NCBI GenBank assembly: GCA_964017045.1
Contig: OZ024797.1
Location: 15,892,863 to 15,956,862 of the forward strand
From: Omphiscola glabra
Lineage: Eukaryota > Mollusca > Gastropoda > Lymnaeidae
Length of the DNA stretch: 64,000 nucleotides
Direction: 5' to 3'
The position numbers were made by a program, and so were the translations under genes. A model generated the notes under the pieces. It was not told where the DNA came from. It ran no database searches and saw only the letters and a list, made by a program, of their open reading frames with translations. How positions within the stretch are numbered: position 1 is the first letter of the stretch; every line of letters starts with the position of its first letter. Positions 28,201-40,500 of this stretch are shown in pieces.

Positions 28201-31072
28201 TTTTGCTTTTGTTTCTGTTATTGCCTTTTTCAGCAGAGTAATTTTTCGTTTTATTAATTCAATTTCAGTCCTCTGAAATATCATTGATACTTGAATGAAA
28301 AGAAAACTAAAAAAAATTATGTAAAACACATACTTTAAATAACAAGTAGAAATGGGATTTAATATTTCACTTCTTTTTAACCTGTAAACTTTGATTCTTA
28401 CAATTATATAACCTAGCAGTAGTATTAAAACATACCTTAGTGTTTGCTCTCTCTATATCTTCAATCTCTAGCTCAAACCTACAAAAATTGATAAATATGT
28501 GAAAATTTGATACAACTGTCATTTCATTGTCTCACTTTCTTTACAAGATATTGTAAAAAAACAACCAAATCCTCACAAACAAGAAAGCAGGTCACTACAC
28601 TGGTCTATATATACATGTAGAAGATCATTAAAACATTTAAATTACATAATTATTTTGAAAAAGCAAATGGTACACATAAAAAAATCCCCAACAAATCAAG
28701 TGAAATCTCAATAATCAAAATTATGTCATGTTATTGACAAAAAATAATGCTCTATACTAGACCTGCACAACATAAGGCCCATGGGACGCATGCGGCCCGC
28801 CAGAACCCACTTTGCAGCCCGCGAAGTAACGAAATATTCTTTGTTATTATTATTTTCTTATTAGCTTTCCCCCCTGTCCTATTTTTTTAAGACCCGCAGA
28901 GTTTTCATAAAGTGTTACAGCCAGCACAAGTTTTTCATAAAGGATTACAGCTCGCCTTACATTTTGAGTGGTGCAGGCCTGCTCTATACTATGTACTGAT
29001 AATATTCATTCATTGAATTATGCTACAAATATAAAATTAACTTTATTCACTTCGTACACTTGGAAATGTAGGAGCACTGCTGAACTATAAATTAAATTGT
29101 TACCCATGTTTGAAGGGATTACAAAAATAGATCAAGGATAGAAGGTACACATGTGGATAATAGAAAATATGTTCAATATATGCAATTAGCACCCTAAGGC
29201 TATTTTGCTGGCATTTTTGAAAACGTATTTTAACCATTTTGGATTTTATGTTTGTTGGAACCTGCAATAAAGTGTGTAAAAGTGTATTTGGTAAAACTCC
29301 AAGCTGGATTTTCATATTTTTGAATATTAAAAAAAAAAAATTATATATTTGTTTTCAAATTTGTGTTTTTTTTCAGTAAAATATGTTACTGTAGCACACG
29401 AACAAGTGGTTTTAGGGTTCACGTTAGGGCATAGATTTTACGTTTGAAGATTTACTCAAGTTAGGGAGGGGTAAATTTATGCTCAAGTTTGGGGGACTGA
29501 CTTAGCATTCAGGGTAGATAGAGTTGTAGATTTGAGTTTTTTCTCATAAAATTATATATATTTAAATTGTAACATCTTTTTTTCCTAATTTTCCTTTCTC
29601 TCTGTACTGTATGTATGTAGTTAAAAACAACACATTATCTCCCCTCCCCATTTTAGCACTAATAATTTTGCACTACTTTTTATTTTTGCATTGCCTCCAC
29701 CTTGGCTGCCATGACATTTTCTGCCTTCATGGCCATGGTAACAAAGATGGCAGCTGTAACAAAAAAGTAGTGCAAAAACACTGGGTCACTGGGAAAAAAG
29801 TGGCGCTGATTGTGTAAATTTACAGAAAATCTTTGTGATTTTTGCAAAGCGAAAACCACACCATCCTCTTTTGAGAATGACGGAGGCCACTATGACCTAT
29901 TATATCTGCTGAATGTAAATAATATTTAAAAGCCAGTCAATTTAAAAATAAATGAAAAAAGTAGGCCTAACACTAACAGCCTAACATGACATAATTTTAA
30001 AAACATCAATAAATTAGTCAGAGTTGAAAACTGGCCAGTGTTCTGTAAATGTTAAGAAAATAATAGAGCAGAGGCAAATATGCTATACTATATTTTATCC
30101 TTTATTTAGTATTCGATTTATATAACATTATATATAATATATAGACCTGGTATATACGTTATAGTCAGGCCCACGCTATAACTATATATATAGGCCCAAT
30201 ATGGAGTTCACATGTGCCTAACAGGCAGCAGTGATGCCTCTCGAACATCGAACATCGGAGCGCCGTGAGCATGCTACCATAGCATGGAATGAGCGCTATA
30301 TAAGTACTCCAATATCATTAGGCAGTGACTGTTTTTGTTAGGCTTACACTTACACAATAAATAAACTGACTTCACTATTCACTGACTGACTCAACTGACT
30401 GATTAGTAAAATTTTAAATTAATATAAGTAATAATAATATTATTATTTTATTATAACATAGTTAGCCTAGCGCCATAGCTAGACCTATTAATATACTATA
30501 CCATACCTTATTATCATTTAGTAATACTAATATAGCCTATGCCTATACTGTAAAATAATGACTCTTACTCTTATTCTTAATGAGTAATTTTTCAGTATTG
30601 TCACTAATTAAGTCTAATTAAATAGTATTAGTACTATTAGTATTAGTAGACTAAATTAGGACCTAATTCGTTTTTAGAGGCCTACCTTCTGCATAATTGA
30701 TCCCTTTCCCGCTTGGCTTCGTTCCATTTTGCCTCCTTTTGTCTGAAGCTAGAAAATAAAATTAAAATTTAATTTTAAAAAACAAATTGAGTCCTTGACC
30801 TAAGACCTTCTGCGGACAAAGCTACAAATATACGATGACATCAGTCAAAGAGTAGCTAAAAAAAGGAATGATTAATTTTACCTTGGACCATCGATTCTTT
30901 GTGTATGAGTGAACTCTCCTCCGTTTATACAAGTGTCACATAGAAGATATCCTCTATTTTCAAAACACAATGGACACTTCTCAAAGGCTACTTTAACTAT
31001 TTTACCCTCTTTAATGGCCTTCTGCAAGCGTATTTTGCGTTCGTATCGAGTCAGTGATACACTGGCGGCCAT
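25204..31072 (-). CDS. ATG14: ATG14 / Barkor, autophagy-specific PI3KC3 complex subunit
   Basis: Targets the Beclin 1-VPS34-VPS15 lipid kinase to sites of autophagosome formation on the ER. Coding exons in transcript order: 31072-30882, 30748-30686, 28478-28436, 28272-28191, 28042-27646, 27206-27034, 26680-26527, 25910-25743, 25486-25204. All have GT..AG boundaries and consistent phase, giving 517 aa (human 492). The N-terminal cysteine pairs C33/C36 and C45/C48 (CPLC...CDTC) have the same spacing as in vertebrate ATG14. A lysine/glutamate-rich coiled coil follows (about 65-250), then the conserved YRRSHFLETLQHRIFPIEEV, GGRWVHGDHRGEN, and YVWRLHQNILHLAYSQNVD. The C-terminus (about 438-517) matches the membrane-sensing BATS region and ends in an amphipathic stretch, GSLTGWFTSYYGKK. 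UVRAG was considered and rejected: no C2 domain is present, and the C-terminus is ATG14-like. Head-to-head with ZRANB3; intron 2 (2.2 kb) carries a hAT-type insertion. Confidence 0.94.
28757..28980. mobile_element. hAT-type MITE in ATG14 intron 2
   Basis: The ends acctgcac and gtgcaggc form short imperfect inverted repeats. A 12-bp direct repeat, tgctctatacta, lies at both borders (28748-28759 and 28980-28991); an 8-bp target duplication (gctctata) fits inside it, so the exact boundary is ambiguous by a few bases. The interior has catgcggcccgcc and a repeated ttttcataaag motif. It has no coding capacity. Confidence 0.7.
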
Positions 31073-31528
31073 AACAAATTTGTGTTTACAATGGTGAATT
31101 ATGGGATAGCCATGTGATAGGTTAGAAACGTAAATAAAGGAGGAGGGGGGAAACTTATTTTTAGAACTATTTGGTTACCTGGCGTTTTAAAAATATAACT
31201 AAATAAATACAGAAAACAAATGTATAAAAATGTTTTTATAAATAGAAAGTTTCCTGTGTAATTTCTTTTAATGCCAATAGACGTTTCAGATATTTTCAAC
31301 TATTTGGAGCTGCTTTTGTCTTTGAGTAGATATAATTTATCTCGTTTGGTCTTACTAGATACTTAGTTAGTAGTCTTGCCTCTTGGCAGTATTAGTATTC
31401 GTCTCTTGTAATGAAGACGACAAAGTATAGTTAAGTCTTTAAAAATTTTATCTCTGAAAAGAATCGAACTTCGAAATATATATGTAGATCAAGTTCTAAA
31501 AGTAATAAAGATGTAATATTAGAGCACG
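31073..31528. promoter_or_regulatory. Putative bidirectional ATG14/ZRANB3 promoter
   Basis: The start codons of ATG14 (minus) and ZRANB3 (plus) are 456 bp apart and point away from each other, so both core promoters and 5' UTRs must share this interval unless upstream non-coding exons exist. No TATA box is obvious at a supportable position and no CpG island is visible. Function is inferred from the layout only. Confidence 0.55.
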
Positions 31529-34500
31529 ATGGAAATTAATAGCAACGTTCATAGGCCTAATGATGTTAAGATTTTTTCAATATTGCCTGCTCAACTGAGA
31601 GAAAGACTTATGCCTTTTCAAAAAGAAGGTGTAAATTTCGCTATAAATAAGCACGGCCGGTGAGTTAATTTAGTTTAATTAAGATTAAGGATTATAATAA
31701 TTTTATAGATTATTATTTATATAATAAGATACTTTTACTTGGTAGACTAGACTAACTTACTTAGACTTAGTCACTTTGATATTGGTAACCCTGTTTGTCA
31801 GTTTTTAGTTAGTATAACTTTTGACTTTGCCTAGTTTAAAACAGTTTAGTAAACTAGTAACTAACTTAAACTAGTGTAGTTAATTAGTTAATTAGTAGTA
31901 GTTTAGTAGTAGTAGTAGTAGTAGGCAGGCCTAAGTATGGTAGGTAGATTATTTTTAAAGATTTTATGGTAAATTCAGACATTTCACTAAACCTAAACTG
32001 AACCCTAAATGTATCCCTAAGCCTAAGCCTAAACCTAATCTGAACCCTAAATGTATCCCTGCCTAATGGCACCAATAGTCTGAATGAGCCGATTTGATAT
32101 TTAAAGTTTTAGCAATTAGTTTAGCTTTTAGGCTTAGAAGCTTAAATTAAATACATGTTAAATATAGACATAATTATATTCATATACTTATACAGTTGTA
32201 CAGTCAGTTACAGTTCAGTATACAAAGGAGCCATCCATAAATATGTCACACATATTTTGACAATTCCCCCCCCCCCCCCCCCCCTGTTCCTTTGCCCCAG
32301 CATCATGAATCATCACAAAAAGTTACACCCCCTCAAATATATAATTTCCAAAACCTCTGCGTCGCCCACCCCCCCTCTGTCCATTACTGTCATTTAAAAA
32401 ATCCTTAAAAATAAAATCACCTCCCATTTCCAAGGTAATCAAATTACTGCACTTGTATCTGAAACATTTCCCTAGAACAGTGGTTCTAAACCAGGGGTGA
32501 AAGTACCCTATGTTGTGCGGAAGACCCAGAAAAATAAAATGTATTTGCTGCCTTTGCTAGTTGTTCTTGCCATTACTTAAAAAAAAAAAATCAGGTTTTT
32601 TAGCATTCTGATTAGCAGCAGTAAATGTTTTTGCTGTTGAATTTTATTTGCTCATTATTTTTGTATTGGTAATTTTTTTTCTTGTTTCTAGAAAGTTTAT
32701 TAAAGAAATAAAACTACATTAACTAAATTATTGAAATATTTTCATTTTTTAAATTTTATTTTATGAAAAATGTTGGGGAATGGGGTGGGTTGAGGGGGTG
32801 TGGTTTCAGGTTGCAGGAAATGTTTTCAAATAAAGAGGGGATGCTGTGCTTCAAAAGGTTAAGAATCCATGTCCTAGAACATTGATTAAGATCATCCACC
32901 CAAATCAATCATTTTTCATTCCATCTCACTTCACATAGTAGCCCTTATTCTATGACTCCCATCTCCACTTTTTGACATAAATTCTCACGACTGTCAATGT
33001 CACTACACCCTGATTCTCCTCCTCCTTGTAAGCCTATAACTTGGTCATTTCTTGGACCTTGCAAATATGCACTGATTCTCCTGGTGACCATAGTTAAAAA
33101 ATAAAATAGTTGTACGAAAAAATTATGTTTAAAATGTCTGTAATTCAGTGTTATTAAATTGTAATTTTTTAAAATAATACCCCTCTTTTAATGTGACGTC
33201 ACATTGCTTCCCCCCCCCCACGTCACACATCATCATAAAAATGTGACCCCTCTCCCCTCATTTATGGATAGCCCCTAGACTTAGTTATTAAATAGTTTAT
33301 TTTATTTACCTAGTCTAACTTTCAATTTTAAATGTAGCCTAAAAATATGTTTTTAAAATTTTTTACTTTTATGTCTTCTAATACTACTAAACTTACTGTT
33401 ATTCAGTTTAACTAACTTTAATTAATAAATCGAAGTTCAAGTAGGCCTACTAGCCTAGTGCTAATAATTTAAATCAAGATGTCTAGGAATTATTCCAACT
33501 AATTAGGAAAAGCAATTTGAAAATCTTTTTAAAAAAGAAAAATTTAACTAGCCCACCCTGAGTAAAAAGCAACAAACACTTTGTAGTACTAGGTATACTT
33601 CACTTAATGGATTAATAGTAAAAGTGAAAGGCCTATGCCTCTACATTTAATAAAATACATATTTTAACCAATTTTTATTTAGGCCATGGTGATATTACTT
33701 ATTTATTACTATAAAATAGGATCTAGTACAATAATATATTTTCAAAATAAGTTGACAAAACAAAACAGCTTTTGTATATTTTTCCACTGCCAAAATTTCT
33801 AACCAATTTTCCTCTCCATTGCCAGTGAGAGCAGTGAGGATCAGTTAATTGCCATGTCACTGTAGACACTGTAGTGCATACATTTAATATTAATTTTTTA
33901 TCCATAGTACTTAGTTGGCTACATAATAGGCCTTCCTACATAAAAAATTGTCCTATTAATATATTATTATGTAATTGTCAAACTTAATCTGCCTATGTGT
34001 AGTTTATATTTCACTTCTTCACACTATAAACTATACATGTTAAAACTTAATTTTAATTCCTAATTTTATAAAAGTGACATACAATTTCAAAATATGTGAT
34101 AAGCAGGCCTAAACTGAATAAAATAGATTATTTGTCTTATTATTTCATTATTATTATACAATACCAATAGGTTTGCTAAGTGTAAACTATTCTATAATTA
34201 TGTATTTTCAGATGTCTAATTGCCGATGAGGTAAGAATAAGAAATAAGGAATGATTTGCAGATTAGTGTGTTGATACTTCTTGATTTTATTTATCATGTA
34301 TAGACTGCATTGTCAATATTTAATTTCTTAAATTAAAATAAAAAATATTTACAGGAAAAATATTTAAATCGTAAGAATTTTAACTTGGTTACAATTTTCA
34401 ATTCATAAAAAAGAAAAATATTATACATAAAATTAATTGTGACACTTGTGACAAATTAGATAATGTCTTTGTGTATTTTGTTAACAGATGGGACTTGGCA

Positions 34501-37500
34501 AGACCATTCAAGCAATAGCAGTTGCTTATTACTACAAAGCTGAGTGGCCATTGCTAATAATTGTTCCCGCTTCACTCAAGTTTTGTTGGATTGAAGAGCT
34601 TGAAAAGTGGCTGCCTGATATTTTGCCTAATCAAATAAATCTTATTCATTGTGGAACTGATGCTAGGTAAATTTAGATTTTTTTGTAAATTACCCGAAAA
34701 AAAAATATTTGGTAAGAAAATGTGATGGACTCTAAAAGACAAAAAGTGACTTTATTATTTATACATTAAACAAAACAAACAGGAAAAGCAAATAAGAAGA
34801 AAAATGTGCTAAAAATAGTTATCAGTTAAAAATAATTCAAAGAAATTGTTAACAATTGCAATTAATACAAAAAACAAAAAGTGATGTTTGATTTTCTAAA
34901 ATCTTGTGGTATTTTCAGTGGCATAGCAAACAGTTTAATTACTATTGTCTCTTATGGTCTTCTGAGACATCCATCCAGTAAAGTAATCAAGGAAGCAGTG
35001 GAGGCACAAAAGTTTAAGATAATCATCTGTGATGAGTCTCACTACCTTAAGAACAACAAAACATTATCATCAAAAACAATAATTCCTTTAGTGAAAGCAG
35101 CCAACAGACGAATTTTATTATCAGGAACTCCAGCTCTGTCTAAGCCTGTTGAGGTTAGAATACATTTTTTTTGTCAGTTTTTGTTTTAAAATACGTGCTA
35201 ATCCCTGAAGTCAAAATGCTAAACACAGACCACCCAAAATCAAGGACACATAGCCTCCAAAACCCAGTAGTTGAGCCAAAAAAATCATCTTTATTTTAGA
35301 ATTTAGAGATCTCTGGCTCTTTTTTTTATTATGTCTGAATTAGGTTTGAAAAAAATGGAAAAGGTCTTCTCAAAACAAACAGAAATGTTAAATAAATATG
35401 AATGTAATCTTTTAAAAGTCTATTCCTATAAATGTTTAGGGTATCTCTCATGTTTAATTGCTGGAGATAATAAAATTTTATTTCTGTGAGTTTTGATGCT
35501 CTCATTTATGTTTCATCAGCTTTACCCTCAAATAGATGCTATTTGTCCTGGGAAGTTTGGGACATTTTGGCAGTTCACAGATAGATATTGTGATGCTCGG
35601 ACTGTTTACTTTGGAAAGTTTAGAAAACGACAATTTGAGTAAGTTATGGCCAGGAAATTAAACAAGAAAAAAAGAATATCCGGAAAATACAACTTCACAA
35701 ACAAGCTTAAAAATTTGGAGTTTTAAAAAACCTGTAAATTAGTTTATTTATGAACTTTATTGAGCAGAATATGAAAAGAATAGTTAAATATAAGTTGTTT
35801 TTGTTTCCATCTCTTTTTTTAATTTTCAGTGGTGCAAGCAACCTTGAAGAACTACAACAAAAGTTGACCAGTATGTTGATGATAAGAAGGGAGAAAAGTC
35901 AAGTCTTAACAGAGCTGCCACCTAAACAGAGGCAGCGGGTGTTATTTGAACTGAAAGAATCAGTTCTGAAAAAGGTTAGGGAATAAAATTATTCCTGCAA
36001 ACCTAACAAATGTCTATTATGTACAAAAAAGTATTAAAGAACATCTGTAAAATCTTGCTTACTATATATATATATTGGCTTTCAAAACTGGATTGTGGAG
36101 CCATAGTGCTCATAAATTGGCTTTGCTGTAATAAGTCTTATAACAATAAAAAGTTCCAAAGCTCTTTCTGTTTCAACAAACATGTGAGGTGTTAGTATTA
36201 AACCTTGTTTCAATCCTTTACTAGATGAATGAGATAAACAAATATTATTATGTTAGAGGGAAGTGAGAAAGCAAATTTAATCAGTCTCTTTCAATGACAA
36301 CCAACTAATCCGTAAAAAAATATTTTTTTTTATTATTTCACTTCTCCTTTAATTATTGATGTAAAAAAATTGCCCTATAACCTTGATTGAGATATCAAGG
36401 GAAAAAATAAAAATCAAGTCTATAGAGCAATTTGTTTTGGTTTTTGGTAATTTTTAGTCAACAAAATACTCTTTGTTGTTTCATAGTTCAAAATTCATTT
36501 TAAATTCTGAGGAATCGCAATAGGAAAAGAAATTTAAACTAAATATAAATTGTAATTCATTTTCTTAACTTCAAATGTTGTCCTGTAGGAATTAATGGAT
36601 AGTTTTGCAGAACTGAGGAAAAAAATCAGAAGGGGAGATAAAGAAGTCATGAGGATTTTGGAGACTGAAGATTTATGCTCATCTGACGGGGCAACACATG
36701 AGACAAAAAATGCTATTAATAAAAATGATGTAAATGTGTTCAGTGAAATATCCAAACTCTACAAACTTAGTGGTGATGCCAAGGTAAGGCTTTTTCCTAT
36801 GTACTCTCCATTCGTCTGAGGTCTAAGAAAACTTGAAGTGTTCCTCCTTTAAATATATATTTTTTTAACTTATATTTTAAAATTGTTATTGTGTACATCA
36901 CCCAAAGTGTGTGTGTCTGTGAGTATGTGTTAAAAAAAAATATCTCCACTTAAGTTTAGCTTTTCGTTTTTGACAAGTAGAAAATCTACACAAGTGCTCA
37001 AGCATTTTCTTTTCATTCTAGTTTTCCTGGTGGTTGTAACCGGTTTTCTAGAAAATTACAGCTTTGTGCTCATTACCATGTTTGTACCAAGATGTCGGAC
37101 TAAGTTTTACTTTGTGTTATTTTGTGACCTTATTTTGTGGTCGGTATCTGAGCGAGTTTATTATTTACATTGGGAATTTAAGTAAATCGTGTCTGTCTGG
37201 TAATTGAGGGGATTTGAACAAATGATTATAATGTGTGTGTACATTTTTGTGAGGATCTGAGAGTGTACTGAGATTGTTTTTTGGAACGTCATATTAGGAA
37301 GAATGTTTTGGAATGCTTTTGTGAACAGCATCTTAAAAAGTAAAGTACATGCAAACCCGCTTATCTCGACCTCGGTTAACTCACCAACCCTATTAAGTCG
37401 ACGTTTTTGAAGTAGAACTGCCAAATTCTCTCTTTGTCTTAGCATTTTCTCATCAGTTATGTCGATTCTTTTATGTCGCCGAACCCTAATATCTCGAGCA

Positions 37501-40500
37501 CAAAAGAGGGCCAAATTTGCCACTTAACGTTGGTTATCTCGATTTTTCATGGCAATTAATCATAGCCAAATTATTTTGTTTGGTTATTTACTTATTTAGT
37601 GTTTTTTTTTTACCGCCTCAAATTCAAATGTTTTTATTTGCGACAAATTACCATCAAAATATCTAGGCCTCACAAAATTAGCAATGATTTGTTTATACCG
37701 GAAGTATTTATTACAAACTGAGTTCCTACACAGGGACCAAACAAAATGGTTATTTTAATCAAAGGTCAGGACTAGATCACGTGATACATGAAGAATGTCA
37801 GGAAAATACCCAATTTTGCTAGATTTTATTGGCGATTGAAAGCTTCGGTTGCTTTTGTAATTTTCTTTGTGGCGAAACGTTGGACTAACCAATAAAATGA
37901 TCGTACTTGGTTCACTGCACATGTGCTGAGTTCACGTAGCACGTGATCACGGTCCGTATGGTCGTTCACTCCAATGACAGTTCATTCAAACAAATAACGG
38001 CAACGCTGTTGTGTAAAAAAAACCTCCAAAAACACGTGCATGTACATTCTCATTTATTAATGCACATCATGTACATAAAGAAATTTCAAGCACATGTTAA
38101 TATTTTGCCGCCATATTGGTTTTCGTTTATCTCGATCATCGGTTATCTCTGTGCTTTTTGGCAAACCCCGAGGCGTTGACATAACCGGATTGTAATGTAC
38201 ATGTATTTTTAGTGAGAAGCATTTTGAAAAGTGTAGTTCATATATCTCCAGTATACTTCCTGTGAAGCCATGCAAATTAGAAAACCTGAATTAACTTTCA
38301 ATATGCCTTTTGTTAGATTATCATATGCCTTGTGTTAGATTATCATATGCCTTGTGTTAGATTATCATATGCCTTGTGTTAGATTATCATATGTCTTGTG
38401 TTAGATTATCATATACCTTGTGTTAGATTATCATATGCCTTGTATTAGATTATCATATGCCTTGTGTTAGATTATCATATGTCTTGTGTTAGATTATCAT
38501 ATGCCTTGTGTTAGATTATCATATGTCTTGTGTTAGATTATCATATGCCTTGTGTTAGATTATCATATGTCTTGTGTTAGATTATCATATGCCTTGTGTT
38601 AGATTATCATATGCCTTGTGTTAGATTATCATATGCCTTGTGTTAGATTATCATATGCCTTGTGTTAGATTATCATATGCCTTGTGTTAGATTATCATAT
38701 GCCTTGCGTTAGATTATCATATGCCTTGCGTTAGATTATCATATGCCTTGTGTTAGATTATCATATGCCTTGTGTTAGATTATCATATGCCTTGTGTTAG
38801 ATTATCATATGCCTTGTGTTAGATTATCATATGCCTTGTGTTAGATTATCATATGGCTTGTGTTAGATTATCATATGCCTTGTGTTAGATTATCATACAT
38901 GTCAACCAATTAGAGGCTAGAGAGTTGTATTCTTTCTGTAGCTGTTGAGTGAAGGACCCAACCCCCTAGACCACCGTGCTCACCACAGACTTCTGAAATA
39001 GAAACAGTATTTTTGCTATGGTTTATGGCTGGCATCCATTTTGAGCCAGTTAATCTGACATTTATGTGGGTGCCGTGTGGCCATTTCATTTATCTGTGAT
39101 GGGACATATTTGAAATTATAAATGTGCTGTCTACACTATCAAGATACAAACAAATAAAAATGGATGCTAAAGGAAAATAAGTCCAATTTCCATTGCTTTT
39201 TTCTGAACAGATTGGACCTGTGAGAGAATACATTGAGATGCTCTGTGACAATGAGGAGCTTAAGTTTTTGGTCTTTGCCTACCATCACGACATGATGAAT
39301 GGAGTTCAACAGACATTGTGGGAGAAGAAGGTTAAATTTGTCCGTATTGATGGAACCACAAAATCTATGGACAGACAGGTTCTTGATTATATGCAAACAA
39401 AACCATATTCTCCTTTACTGTCAATAAGACCTGATAAATTCTTTTGATATTTTGATGTTTATCTTGTTTCAGGAAATTTACATAAACATGACTGACAGAA
39501 ATACAAAAGTCATGTTCTTGGCTAAGTAATATGTATGGGTTTATTTCACTTTCACTTTCAGGCTTATGTAACTCAGTTTCAGTCTGATCCTCAAACTCGT
39601 GTGGCCATTTTGAGTATCCTTGCTGCTGGAGTGGTAAATGCTTTTTTCATTATTTCTTTATAAAGAAAAAATCTTTTTTTTTATCAATTCTTTATTTTGG
39701 TTCCTTGTTGCATAAGAATTTATGTCACATTTTATCTGATGTTGTAACTAATGACAAACAGAGTTGAACTTCGTAGAGGACACAGGAATGTGCTAATGTT
39801 ATTGGTGTTTATCAATGCTGGCTGACACACAGTTAAAAAGGTTCTTTAAAATTTTAGCAGTGATATTTGAAAAGTAATCAAATCATTCTCTGCACTTACC
39901 ATTTGAACTTGAAGACTTTTTTTAAATGAATGAAATAGGATCAAAAGGCTATCATGAGTTGTTTATTCCAGGGTCTGACATTCACATCAGCGAAGCTTGT
40001 TGTTTTTGCTGAGCTGTACTGGACACCAGGTGTGATGGTGCAGTGTGAAGACAGGGCTCATCGAATTGGTCAGACCAGCAGTCTACCAGTTCACTATCTT
40101 GTTGCAAGAGGAACGATGGACGAGTGGGTGTGGTCGGCGGTGTGTAAAAAGGTAACAGAAATGTCCAGTCAAACCATAGATGAAATGTCCATCATCACAT
40201 ATGTTGTCAATGGTTTTTTAACCGTTTCTTTATTGAAAAAACATCTGCTGGTTTTACTTGCTTTTAGCAAAAAATCTTTAATAAGCTGTATATAGAAACT
40301 GGAAGGCATATTCAGTTTTTTTCTTCAGTATACCATGTTAGAAGTCATGAATTTATTGAGTAATTATGTCACAAAAACAAAACTTAAGATAAAAAAACTC
40401 AATGTATTCATTCTTATTATATTATATTGTGATATAAGGAATTATTTTTTTGCTGTTGTTTTGTTTATTTTTCATTGTTGGAACTGAATGTCGCTGGAAC

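Noticed and set aside
25204..31072. UVRAG instead of ATG14 for the minus-strand gene
   Set aside because: The N-terminal CxxC pairs have ATG14 spacing, there is no C2 domain, and the C-terminus is of BATS type.
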